Part shown: positions 1 to 7,305 of the stretch, piece by piece
How positions within the stretch are numbered: position 1 is the stretch's first letter
Layout: the number at the start of each line of letters is the position of its first letter
DNA from: Streptomyces sp.
GTDB lineage: Bacteria > Actinomycetota > Actinomycetes > Streptomycetales > Streptomycetaceae
Direction of reading: 5' to 3'
Length of the DNA: 45,335 nt
Assembly: GCA_013362785.1 (NCBI GenBank)
Contig: JABFVM010000517.1
Location: 1 to 45,335 of the forward strand
The notes under the pieces: model-generated
What the model was told of the DNA's origin: nothing
The model's database searches: none
The model's input: the letters and a program-made list of their open reading frames with translations, nothing else
Position numbers and translations under genes: made by a program

Positions 1-210
1 AACAACTTCTTCCTGCCGCTGCTGGTGTTCACCGACTCCACCTGGTGGACCATCCCCATCGGCGTCCAGCAGTTCCAGGGCCAGTACTCCGCGGACTACG
101 CCCGCGTCTTCGCCTACCTGGTGCTCGCCATGGTCCCCGCCCTCGCCTTCTACTCGGTCGCCGAGCGCCAGCTCGTCGGCGGCCTCACCGCCGGCGCCAC
201 CAAAGGGTGA
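1..210 (+). CDS. Carbohydrate ABC transporter permease, C-terminal part
   Basis: The reading frame is open from the first base and ends in TGA at 208-210, so only the last 69 residues of the gene lie in the window. The visible part has a soluble/loop section (TDSTWWTIPIGVQQFQGQY) and a final hydrophobic helix (VFAYLVLAMVPALAFYSV) followed by the short tail RQLVGGLTAGATKG. That ending, with the QLVGGLTAGAxKG signature, is typical of MalG/LacG-type inner-membrane permeases of sugar importers. The xylanase gene follows 55 bases later, so the transporter probably takes up xylan-derived oligosaccharides; that link is inference. Confidence 0.85.
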   Translation, partial: NNFFLPLLVFTDSTWWTIPIGVQQFQGQYSADYARVFAYLVLAMVPALAFYSVAERQLVGGLTAGATKG

Positions 211-265
211 CGCGCACCGGCGGACGTACGGCTCACCCACCACCCGTCACGTGAGGAGTCGCACC

Positions 266-1300
266 ATGCGCAAGAACCGTCTCAGACTCGTAGGCGCCCT
301 CGCGGCCGTCCTGGTCGCGGCAGCGGTCCCGGTCGCCCAGGCGCACGACAAGCAGCCCACCCTCGCCGACCTCGCCCAGCGCCACGGCCGCTACTTCGGC
401 AGCGCGACCGACAACCCCGAACTCGTCGACGAGCCCTACAAGAAGCTCCTCGGCAGCGAGTTCGACCAGATCACCCCCGGCAACGGCATGAAGTGGTACG
501 CCACCGAACCCCAGCAGGGCGTCTTCGACTTCGCCAAGGGCGACGAGATCGTGAAGCTCGCCCGCGCGGGCCACCAGAAGGTGCGCGGCCACACCCTGGT
601 CTGGCACAGCCAGCTGCCCGGCTGGCTCACCGGCCGCGAGTGGACGAAGGACGAGCTGCGGGCCGTACTGAAGAAGCACATCCAGACCGAGGTGCGGCAC
701 TACCGGGGCAAGATCTACGCCTGGGACGTCGTCAACGAGGCGTTCAACGAGGACGGCAGCTACCGCGAGACGGTCTTCTACAAGACGCTCGGCCCCGGCT
801 ACATCGCCGACGCGCTGCGCTGGGCCCACCAGGCCGACCCGAAGGCCAGGCTCTACCTCAACGACTACAACGTCGAGGCGATCGGCCCGAAGAGCGACGC
901 CTACTACCGGCTGGCCAAGGAGCTGAAGGCGCAGGGCGTCCCGCTGCACGGCTTCGGTCTCCAGGCCCATCTGGCGCTCCAGTACGGCTATCCGGCCACC
1001 CTGGAGGACAACCTCCGCCGCTTCGCCCGGCTCGGCCTCGACACGGCGCTCACCGAGGTCGACGTACGGATGCTGCTGCCCGCGACCGACGAGAAGCTGG
1101 CCCAGCAGGCCGACTGGTACCGGGATCTGACCGAGGCGTGTCTGGCGGTGCGCCGGTGTGTGGGGATCACGGTCTGGGACTACACGGACAAGTACTCCTG
1201 GATCCCGGCGTTCTTCCCGGGCGAGGGCGCGGCCCTGCCGTGGGACGAGGAACTGCGGCCGAAGCCGGCGTACTTCGCGATACGCCAGGCGCTGAAGTAG
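266..1300 (+). CDS. Secreted endo-1,4-beta-xylanase, glycoside hydrolase family 10
   Basis: Hydrolyses internal beta-1,4 bonds of xylan outside the cell. The 344-residue protein starts with a Sec-type signal peptide (MRKNRLRLVG, hydrophobic core, cleavage near VAQA-HD at about residue 26) followed by one GH10 barrel and no carbohydrate-binding module. The acid/base glutamate is E158 in WDVVNEAFNED and the nucleophile is E264 in TEVDVRM; substrate-site motifs GHTLVWHSQLPGW and the C-terminal WDYTDKYSW are intact. The ATG at 266 was chosen because GTGAGGAG at 251-258 is its ribosome site and cannot be part of the protein. It follows the sugar permease and probably shares its transcript. Confidence 0.95.
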   Translation: MRKNRLRLVGALAAVLVAAAVPVAQAHDKQPTLADLAQRHGRYFGSATDNPELVDEPYKKLLGSEFDQITPGNGMKWYATEPQQGVFDFAKGDEIVKLARAGHQKVRGHTLVWHSQLPGWLTGREWTKDELRAVLKKHIQTEVRHYRGKIYAWDVVNEAFNEDGSYRETVFYKTLGPGYIADALRWAHQADPKARLYLNDYNVEAIGPKSDAYYRLAKELKAQGVPLHGFGLQAHLALQYGYPATLEDNLRRFARLGLDTALTEVDVRMLLPATDEKLAQQADWYRDLTEACLAVRRCVGITVWDYTDKYSWIPAFFPGEGAALPWDEELRPKPAYFAIRQALK

Positions 1301-1348
1301 GACGGACACCGGGCGGCTACGCTGAGTGATCGCCCCCGGACGCACGTG

Positions 1349-1384
1349 GGGGCCGGCTCGCAGTCAGGGTCTGCGACCGGCCCC
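1349..1384 (+). terminator. Hairpin terminator after the xylanase gene
   Basis: GGGGCCGG plus TCGCAG pairs with CTGCGA plus CCGGCCCC around a 7-base loop, with one bulged C. It lies 49 bases after the xylanase stop. There is no U-run, as is usual in Streptomyces. It may also stop the opposing DUF5999 transcript. Confidence 0.65.
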
Positions 1385-1457
1385 TGGAAGAACGCCGGGC
1401 GTGGGTCGTACCGCCCGGTTGGTGCAGGGCCTCTCCGGCGGGGTCCGCCGGCAGGCG

Positions 1458-1664
1458 CTATGCGGCGGTTACCACCTTGGCGGAGCCCAGCGGACGATGC
1501 GGCGCGATGATCTGGCCGTCCGGCAGGAGCTCACCGGTGTCCTCGAAGAGCAGGACACCGTTGCACAGCAGGCTCCATCCCTGTTCCGGGTGGTGCGCCG
1601 CGAGGCGGGCGGATTCCCGGTCGGCGGAGTCGGCTGTCGGACACGGTGGCTGGTGCTGGCACAT
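1458..1664 (-). CDS. DUF5999 family small cysteine-containing protein
   Basis: A 68-residue soluble protein beginning MCQHQPPCPTADSADRESAR and continuing with HHPEQGWSLLCNGVLLFEDTGELLPDG. This pattern is the actinobacterial DUF5999 family, whose members normally begin exactly at MCQHQPPCP; hence the start at 1664 rather than the longer open frame to 1739. Three cysteines (positions 2, 8 and one in LLCNG) and a histidine pair could bind metal, but no function is established. The upstream region is unusually long (about 500 bases) and holds the phased palindrome array at 1939-2090, which could be its control region. Confidence 0.75.
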   Translation of the reverse strand: MCQHQPPCPTADSADRESARLAAHHPEQGWSLLCNGVLLFEDTGELLPDGQIIAPHRPLGSAKVVTAA

Positions 1665-1938
1665 GGATGGGATCTTTCGCTCTGTCGTGATGTGTGAGAT
1701 GGCTGTGGTGTCTGTTTCGCGGCGTGAAGTCTCGTTCATGGCCGCCCCCCGTTGGATTGGTCGGTCGGAACCCAGTGTTGCCCTACGGGCGTCAATCCGC
1801 AGGGATTTCGCAGCACCGCTTTCTTACAGGTTGATGACGCATCCCGAGCGCGGACGGTTCATCCCAACTCCACTGTCATTTCGGGTGGTTCGACGTGGTC
1901 GGATGGGGCTAGTCCGGGCGGCCCTGCGGCCTTGAGCA

Positions 1939-2090
1939 GCTCGTTCGAGCGCATTATCGCTCGCGCGAGCGATACGTTCCTCGTGAACGCTTTTCTGCGC
2001 TCAGGCGAGTGCATTCCTGCTCGTACGAGTGCCGTGAATCGCTCGCTTTACGGCTCGTGCGTGTGCGCTTCCGATTGTCCGATACGAGCG
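1939..2090. promoter_or_regulatory. Array of about 20-bp-spaced palindromes (core CTCGN-NCGAG)
   Basis: Successive palindrome centres fall at 1944.5 (GCTCGTTCGAGC), 1964.5 (perfect 20-mer TATCGCTCGCGCGAGCGATA), about 1984.5 (CTCGT left half only, within CGTTC/GAACG), 2004.5 (CTCAG/GCGAG) and 2024.5 (CTCGTACGAG), that is at exact 20-bp steps. Degenerate half-sites CTCGC, CTCGT and ACGAG continue to about 2088. Sites two helical turns apart would sit on one face of the DNA, as expected for cooperative binding of a dimeric regulator. The region is non-coding and lies upstream of the DUF5999 gene. The binding protein is not known. Confidence 0.6.
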
Positions 2091-2112
2091 TAGTCCCGCC
2101 GCCGGACAATCG

Positions 2113-2148
2113 CGCACCCCGCCGCCCGGCGGAGGGCGGCGGGGTGCG
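2113..2148 (-). terminator. Strong hairpin terminator of the 2171-2782 gene
   Basis: A perfect 15-bp stem, CGCACCCCGCCGCCC with GGGCGGCGGGGTGCG, encloses a 6-base loop. It lies 23 bases beyond the stop codon of the minus-strand hypothetical gene, so it most likely ends that transcript before the palindrome array. Confidence 0.75.
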
Positions 2149-2170
2149 GAGGCGCTCGCGCGATGCGCTG

Positions 2171-2782
2171 TCAGGCGGGTGAGCCGAGCAGTGGCGGGAG
2201 GGGCGGCAGTGGGGGCAGCGGAGCCGGGGTCGCCCGATGGGTGAGCACCGGGAGCAGGTCGGCGACCCGGTGCGGCACATGGGAGGCGATGCCGGGCGGG
2301 GCCGGGGCCAGCGGGATCAGGACATCGGCGGCGTCGGGATGGCCGTCGGCGCCGTCCGCCGTGCAGTCGCCGTGCAACCAGAGCGTGAGCATGTACAGAC
2401 CGGGAAACGACAGCAGACGCGGCTGGCAGGGCTGTTTCATCGCCTCGGCCTGGCGCAGCGCACGCTCCGTGGAGGCGATGTACGGGCCCTCGAAGAAGTG
2501 CGAGAACGCCCAGCCGTCGGGGGTCAGCCGGGTCTCGGCCGCGGCCACCGCGCGCTCGCCGCACCGGATCAGAAACCGCCAGCCGGCCAGCCGGGTCGCG
2601 GAGACGCCCGCCGGGGTGATCTCGTCCACGACATGGACGGGCAGCGGGAGTTCGGGGGTGGCGGGTCCCTGAGCGGCGCGCAGGGACGGTGTTCGGGCCT
2701 CCAGGACCGCGGTGGGTGAGCCGAGCGCGGTGAGGACGGAGCGAAGGGCGGGCGCGGGAGCCGGGGGCACATGCAGCGGCAT
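2171..2782 (-). CDS. Conserved hypothetical protein of streptomycetes
   Basis: Encodes 203 residues with no signal peptide or membrane helix. The central part (VHVVDEITPAGVSATRLAGWRFLIR, then FSHFFEGPYIASTERAL) looks like one folded alpha/beta domain; the C-terminus is a proline/leucine-rich tail (PLPPLPPLPPLL). I do not recognise a named family. The ATG at 2782 is preceded by GAGAGGCGACCCACC, an adequate ribosome site. The gene diverges from the glutamate-cysteine ligase gene across 571 bases. The minus-strand codon positions are GC-biased as in real genes, and the overlapping frames on the other strand are not. Confidence 0.7.
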   Translation of the reverse strand: MPLHVPPAPAPALRSVLTALGSPTAVLEARTPSLRAAQGPATPELPLPVHVVDEITPAGVSATRLAGWRFLIRCGERAVAAAETRLTPDGWAFSHFFEGPYIASTERALRQAEAMKQPCQPRLLSFPGLYMLTLWLHGDCTADGADGHPDAADVLIPLAPAPPGIASHVPHRVADLLPVLTHRATPAPLPPLPPLPPLLGSPA

Positions 2783-3353
2783 GGTGGGTCGCCTCTCATT
2801 CGACAGGCACGGTGGCGCGAGGGCGGGGCGGGGGCGGACGGCGCTGTCTGCTCACGGAGGACAGAGAGGCGGGGGCCGGGGTCAAGGGCGCGAGGGGGTG
2901 GGCGAAGCCTGCCGTACGTCACGTGGACGACAGGTCCTGGGACCGCGGGCGCCAACTCTCTTCCTTGATTGCGGAGTTTATACGAGGAGTGTTCGGACGG
3001 TGTTTCATCTAACCGCTTTCGGTGCACCCGGCAAGGGTTCATTCGGCCGCTGATATGCGGGAATCATCCCGGTTCCCGGTCGCTCCTACGGCGATGACCT
3101 CGAAAAATGCCCCGAGTGCGGTCGGCCAATTGTCGTCGGCATTTTTCACGAGTTCGTCAGCCGTCCGAAACTGCACTGTGCCGCATGCCTGGTGAATGTG
3201 CCTCCGGTCACGTCCGACAGACTAGCGGCCGCCGGAGTCGCGCGGGACGTTATCGATCGCTTCGGCTGGGCATCATCCCACCTGGCCCGGGAGACCCGGC
3301 GGACGGATCCCGGGCGGGTCCTGAAGTCCGCCCATCCGAGGAGGGACGCTTCG
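2783..3353. other. Divergent intergenic region, no gene seen
   Basis: This 571-base gap separates two divergent genes. The half nearer the ligase (about 2960-3200) is clearly poorer in GC than its surroundings and contains the inverted repeat at 3102-3147. Both promoters should be here, but I could not identify convincing -35/-10 pairs. Open frames crossing it have no coding character. Confidence 0.5.
3102..3147. repeat. 10-bp perfect inverted repeat (GAAAAATGCC / GGCATTTTTC)
   Basis: The arms are perfect, separated by 26 bases, and are extended by CTCG/CGAG with one bulged base to 3098-3151. It lies about 200 bases upstream of the ligase start and is AT-rich for this genome. It could be an operator pair or a hairpin in a long 5' leader. 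Confidence 0.45.
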
Positions 3354-4871
3354 ATGGGGGAGAAGGTCGTGGCGGGTCGGTTCGATCTGTCCGATCGCCA
3401 GCACTACCGCGACAAGCTGCGGCAGTGCCTGACGGGCCTGGAGCGGCTGCTGTTGGAGAAGCGGTTCGACCGTCCCAAGAACCTCATGGGGCTGGAGATC
3501 GAACTGAACCTCACCGGCGCCGACGGCATGCCGAAAATGTTGAATGCGCAGGTGCTGGAACGGATCGCGAGCCGGGATTTCCAAACAGAACTCGCCATGT
3601 TCAATCTGGAAGTCAACATAGCTCCACATCGATTGCAGGGGCGGGTATTCGACCGGCTCTCCGAGGAACTCCGTACGTCACTGGCATATGCCGACCGAAA
3701 AGCGGGTGAGGTCGATGCGGGAATCGTGATGATCGGCATTCTGCCGACCCTCGACCGGGACGACCTGGTCTCCTCGAACCTCTCCGCCGTCGACCGTTAC
3801 GCCCTGCTCAACGAGCAGATCGTGGCGGCCCGCGGCGAGGACTTCGTGCTCGACATCGACGGCGTGGAGCGGCTGACCTGCACATCGAAGTCCATCGCCC
3901 CCGAGGCCGCCTGCACCTCCGTGCAACTGCACCTCCAGGTCACCCCGGGCCGCTTCGCCGACGTCTGGAACGCGGCCCAGGCGATCGCCGCGGCCCAGGT
4001 CGCCGTGGGTGCCAACTCGCCGTTCCTCTTCGGCCGCGAGCTGTGGTGCGAGTCCCGCCCGCCGCTGTTCCAGCAGTCCACCGACACCCGCCCGCCCGAG
4101 CTCCAGGCCCAGGGCGTGCGGCCGCGCACCTGGTTCGGGGAGCGCTGGGTGACCTCGGCGTACGACCTCTTCGAGGAGAACCTGCGCTACTTCCCGGCCC
4201 TGCTGCCGATCTGCGACGACGAGGACCCGCTGGAGGTCATCGACGCCGGGGGCACCCCGACACTCGCCGAACTCGTCCTGCACAACGGCACCGTGTACCG
4301 CTGGAACCGCCCGGTCTACGGCATCGCCGACGGCGTCCCGCACCTGCGCGTGGAGAACCGGGTCCTGCCCGCCGGCCCGACCGTCACGGACGTCATCGCC
4401 AACACGGCCTTCTACTACGGCGTCGTCCGCGCCCTCGCCGAGGAGTCCCGCCCGGTGTGGACCCGGCTGCCCTTCGAGGCGGCGGCCGCCAACTTCGACG
4501 AGGCGTGCAGGCACGGCATCGACGCCCGGCTGCGCTGGCCCCGCCGGGGGCGGTACGGCGGCACCACCGAGGTCGACGCGGTGAGCCTCGTACGCGACGA
4601 ACTGCTGCCGCTCGCCGAGGTCGGCCTGGACGCGTGGGGCGTGGAACCGGCCGACCGGGACTTCTACCTGGGCGTCATCGAGGAGCGCTGCCGCCGACGC
4701 ATGAACGGCGCGTCCTGGCAGGCGGCGACCTTCCACCGGGCACTGGAGTCGGGACTGCCCCGAGACGCGGCCCTGGCGGCGACCACCCGGCGGTACCGCG
4801 AGCTGATGCACGGCGGGGAGCCGGTACACACCTGGCCGGTGGGGTTGCTGGAGCCGGTGCCGCTGGGGTGA
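3354..4871 (+). CDS. Glutamate-cysteine ligase family protein (GCS2)
   Basis: A cytoplasmic ATP-grasp-like ligase of the GCS2 family, 505 residues. Family members join glutamate to cysteine or another amine via gamma-glutamyl phosphate. The catalytic core shows LMGLEIELNL (metal-binding glutamates, about residues 42-51), FNLEVNIAPH and the histidine/glutamine-rich strand CTSVQLHLQVTP, all intact. The ATG at 3354 is preceded by GAGGAGGGA at good spacing; upstream in-frame codons have no coding character. Actinobacteria use mycothiol rather than glutathione, and the EgtA branch makes ergothioneine, but no other egt genes are here. The true substrate is therefore unproven. Confidence 0.85.
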   Translation: MGEKVVAGRFDLSDRQHYRDKLRQCLTGLERLLLEKRFDRPKNLMGLEIELNLTGADGMPKMLNAQVLERIASRDFQTELAMFNLEVNIAPHRLQGRVFDRLSEELRTSLAYADRKAGEVDAGIVMIGILPTLDRDDLVSSNLSAVDRYALLNEQIVAARGEDFVLDIDGVERLTCTSKSIAPEAACTSVQLHLQVTPGRFADVWNAAQAIAAAQVAVGANSPFLFGRELWCESRPPLFQQSTDTRPPELQAQGVRPRTWFGERWVTSAYDLFEENLRYFPALLPICDDEDPLEVIDAGGTPTLAELVLHNGTVYRWNRPVYGIADGVPHLRVENRVLPAGPTVTDVIANTAFYYGVVRALAEESRPVWTRLPFEAAAANFDEACRHGIDARLRWPRRGRYGGTTEVDAVSLVRDELLPLAEVGLDAWGVEPADRDFYLGVIEERCRRRMNGASWQAATFHRALESGLPRDAALAATTRRYRELMHGGEPVHTWPVGLLEPVPLG

Positions 4872-4914
4872 CGGGCGCCGGAGGGGGGCTGGACGGGCGC
4901 CGGCCGCGGGCTGG
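4871..4914 (+). repeat. Two imperfect 22-bp tandem repeats after the ligase gene
   Basis: GACGGGCGCCGG occurs at 4871 and 4893, each followed by a G-rich stretch ending in GGCTG; a third GACG begins at 4915. The pair sits exactly between the ligase stop codon and the truncated end of the neighbouring pseudogene, so it may mark the deletion that removed the rest of that gene. Confidence 0.5.
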
Positions 4915-4924
4915 ACGACACGCC

Positions 4925-5370
4925 CCGGCGTGGAGACCTCGGCTGTGCCGCCGTCCTCCGCGAGCCGCTGGACCCACAGGTCGGAGTCCGGCGCCCATAC
5001 CTGGGCGTCGGGATCCTTGCCGGCCAGCAGTGTGTCCGCGACCCGGTACGACTCCCGGGCGTTCACCGTCACGGCGACGCATCGCCCGTCGGAGCTGAGA
5101 TCAGCGTCCCGGGCCCGCCGCGCCGCGGCGTCGAGGACGGGGGCCAGATCGGGCGAGGCGGCCAGCGTCAGCCGTACCGGATCATCCTCGCAGGAGGAGC
5201 CGAAGGAGAGCGGCCCGCTCTGCACCGCGGCGGCCGTACCGCCGGCGACCGGCCAGGACGAGGGCCGTCGCGATGGCCACCGTACGGCGGCGGGCGCTTC
5301 GACGGGAGTCGTTTCGACGGGGGCCGCTGCCGCCCGCACCATACTGATCGGGCAAGCTGTGACGTCCCAT
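4925..5370 (-). pseudogene. Remnant of a solute-binding/VWA-domain lipoprotein-type gene
   Basis: The minus strand begins MGRHSLPDQ with a ribosome site (GGGAGGGG) and reaches a hydrophobic anchor (RRRTVAIATALVLAG). The frame is then lost: an extra G near 5249-5253 must be skipped to continue as VAGGTAAAVQSGPLSFGSSC, then CEDDPVRLTLAASPDLAPVL and SYRVADTLLAGKDPDAQVW up to about EVST. This order matches the N-terminus of streptomycete membrane-anchored proteins with a solute-binding module followed by a von Willebrand A domain, normally around 500-600 residues. Only about 150 residues remain and the whole VWA domain is missing, so the gene is dead whether or not the frameshift is a sequencing error. 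Confidence 0.6.
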
Positions 5371-5487
5371 GACGGTGGTGCCCCTCCCTGTCGCCCTGCT
5401 GAACCCCGCACGGTCTTCGTAACTGCTTTCGAGACCCTGGCGGGGCAGCGAGGGGAGCAGACGGGATTACTCAAACTGGAGGCAGGT

Positions 5488-6288
5488 GTGCAGGGCGAGG
5501 CAGGCCCCGTGGCCGAATCTTTTCCGCGCGAGCGGCCCTCGCGACGGATCTTCCGTGATGAGACGTTGCTCGTTCTGGGGCTTTCGCTCGGTGCGAGCGG
5601 CGTGTCCGCCCTGATCAGCTTTGTCGGTTCGGTCACCAAACCCGGCGGCCTGAAGGACCAGGCGGCCACGCTCAACGCCTCGGCCGCACCAGGCCGCCCC
5701 TGGCTGGATCTCGCCTGGCAGCTCTTCGGGATCAGCACCGCCCTGATCCCCGTCGCACTCGTCGCGCACTTCCTGATGCGCGAGGGCCAGAGCCTGCGCA
5801 CCCTCGGCTTCGACCGCACCCGCCCCTGGCCGGACCTCGGTCGCGGAGCGGCGATCGCGGCGGTGATCGGCAGTACCGGAATCGCCTTCTACCTGGCCGT
5901 TCGCGGGCTCGGCTTCAACCTCACCGTGGTGCCCGAGGCACTGCCCGCCGTGTGGTGGAAGTACCCGGTGCTGATCCTGTCCGCCCTGCAGAACGCGATC
6001 CTCGAAGAGGTCATCGTCGTCGGCTATCTGCTGCGCCGCCTGGGCCAGTTGGGCTGGACACCCGGCAACGCACTGGTGGCCAGTTCCGTGCTGCGCGGCT
6101 CCTACCACCTCTACCAGGGCATCGGCGGCTTCCTGGGCAACATGGCGATGGGCGTGGTGTTCGTCTACCTGTACCGGCGCTGGGGCCGGGTGGGCCCGCT
6201 GGTCGTGGCCCATTCCCTGCTCGACATCGGGGCGTTCGTGGGCTACGCGCTGCTGGCCGGGAGGGTGGACTGGCTGCCGACGGCGTGA
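5488..6288 (+). CDS. CPBP family intramembrane metalloprotease (CAAX/Abi type)
   Basis: A 266-residue polytopic membrane protein with about seven or eight hydrophobic segments. It carries the protease signatures EEVIVVGYLLRRL (E173, E174), SVLRGSYHLYQG (H207) and VAHSLLDIGAF (H242). The arginine that usually ends EExxxR is replaced here (EEVIVVG), a variant that leaves the metal-binding residues in place. CPBP proteins cleave substrates within the membrane and take part in prenyl-protein processing, stress signalling or bacteriocin immunity; this one's substrate is unknown. GTG 5488 was chosen for its GGAGG box at 5478-5482; the longer frame upstream is only the shadow of the opposing pseudogene. 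Confidence 0.85.
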   Translation: MQGEAGPVAESFPRERPSRRIFRDETLLVLGLSLGASGVSALISFVGSVTKPGGLKDQAATLNASAAPGRPWLDLAWQLFGISTALIPVALVAHFLMREGQSLRTLGFDRTRPWPDLGRGAAIAAVIGSTGIAFYLAVRGLGFNLTVVPEALPAVWWKYPVLILSALQNAILEEVIVVGYLLRRLGQLGWTPGNALVASSVLRGSYHLYQGIGGFLGNMAMGVVFVYLYRRWGRVGPLVVAHSLLDIGAFVGYALLAGRVDWLPTA

Positions 6289-6290
6289 GC

Positions 6291-6317
6291 GGGGCGTACG
6301 ACGGTCTCGTACGCCCC
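6291..6317 (+). terminator. Hairpin terminator after the CPBP gene
   Basis: GGGGCGTACGA and TCGTACGCCCC form a perfect 11-bp stem with a 5-base loop, starting three bases after the stop codon; CTT follows. It lies between convergent genes and may serve both. Confidence 0.75.
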
Positions 6318-6374
6318 CTTCGCCATGCCCGACCGCGGCGCCCCGCGCGCCCGCTCGTCCGCTCGTCCGTCCCC

Positions 6375-7187
6375 CTAGGCAATCAACTCGCCCTCGATGA
6401 CGGTCACCGCGCGACCGGTCAGCAGCGTGCGGTCGTCGCGGAGTTCCGTGCGGACGCGGCCGGAGCGGCGGGATGCCTGTAGGCCGGTGAGTTCGGCCCG
6501 GCCGAGGCGCTCGGACCAGAAGGGGGCGAGGGCGGTGTGGGCGCTGCCGGTGACCGGGTCCTCGTCGATGCCGACGTTCGGGAAGAAGCAGCGGGAGACG
6601 AAGTCGTAGCCCCGGGCCGGGTCCTCGGCGCGGGCGGTGGCGATGATGCCGCGCTTCGAGTAGGCGCCGAGCGACCTCAGGTCCGGGGTCAGTGCATGGA
6701 CGGTCTTCTCGTCGGCGAGTTCGAGGAGCAGGTCGCCGACGTTCGGGCCGGTGTCGAAGGCGACGAGCGGCTCGGCGCCCAGGGCCTGCGCGACCCCGTC
6801 CGGGATCTCGGCCCGGGTGAGTGGGGCGGTCGGGAAGTCGAGGGTGATGGAGCCGTCCTCGCGGGGCGTGGCGACGAGCACGCCGCTGCGGGTGGCGAAC
6901 CGTACGGGTCCCTCGTGGGTGCCGGTGCTGTGCAGCACATGGGCCGTGGCGAGCGTGGCGTGCCCGCACATCGCCACCTCGGCGACGGGAGTGAACCACC
7001 GCAGCGCCCAGTCGGCCTCCCCGCCCTCGGGCAGCCGGTGCGCGAACGCCGTCTCGGCGTGGTTGACCTCCATGGCCACGTTCTGGAGCCGGCCGTCCTC
7101 CGGGAAGCCCCCGTCCAGCAGCAGGACCCCGGCCGGGTTGCCGGCGAAGGGGCGGTCGGTGAAGGCATCGACGATTCGAATCCGCAT
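6375..7187 (-). CDS. PhzF family isomerase/epimerase
   Basis: A 270-residue protein with the diaminopimelate-epimerase-like double fold. It shows the family start MRIRIVDAFTDRPFAGNPAGVLLL, the catalytic glutamate E45 in HAETAF, the ring-binding motif VAEVAMCGHATLATAHVL and the second-half motif DEDPVTGSAHTALAPFW. Characterised PhzF isomerises trans-2,3-dihydro-3-hydroxyanthranilate in phenazine synthesis, but most genomic members have unknown substrates, and no phenazine genes are nearby. ATG 7187 was chosen by family alignment; the open frame further upstream lacks similarity. It is divergent from the FAD oxidoreductase gene. Confidence 0.88.
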   Translation of the reverse strand: MRIRIVDAFTDRPFAGNPAGVLLLDGGFPEDGRLQNVAMEVNHAETAFAHRLPEGGEADWALRWFTPVAEVAMCGHATLATAHVLHSTGTHEGPVRFATRSGVLVATPREDGSITLDFPTAPLTRAEIPDGVAQALGAEPLVAFDTGPNVGDLLLELADEKTVHALTPDLRSLGAYSKRGIIATARAEDPARGYDFVSRCFFPNVGIDEDPVTGSAHTALAPFWSERLGRAELTGLQASRRSGRVRTELRDDRTLLTGRAVTVIEGELIA

Positions 7188-7305
7188 GGCGCCGACGCTA
7201 GGGGGCGCGAGGGGAGGGCGGCCAAGGCCAATTCGGGGGTGCTGGACCGATTTCGGTACTCCATGCTGGAAGCGGGAGTTGGGCCGCGACCTTGAGGGGG
7301 CGTTC

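Noticed and set aside
1349..1384. tRNA-like fold in the hairpin region after the xylanase
   Set aside because: Only one stem-loop is present; there is no cloverleaf, anticodon arm or T-loop sequence.
3678..5819. A 713-codon open frame on the minus strand across the GCS2 gene
   Set aside because: Most of it is the antisense of GCS2 and lacks protein-like composition. Only the part at about 4925-5260 is real, as the remnant of the VWA-type gene.
6375..7187. Phenazine biosynthesis because of the PhzF-like gene
   Set aside because: No other phz genes are nearby, and PhzF-like proteins are common outside phenazine clusters.
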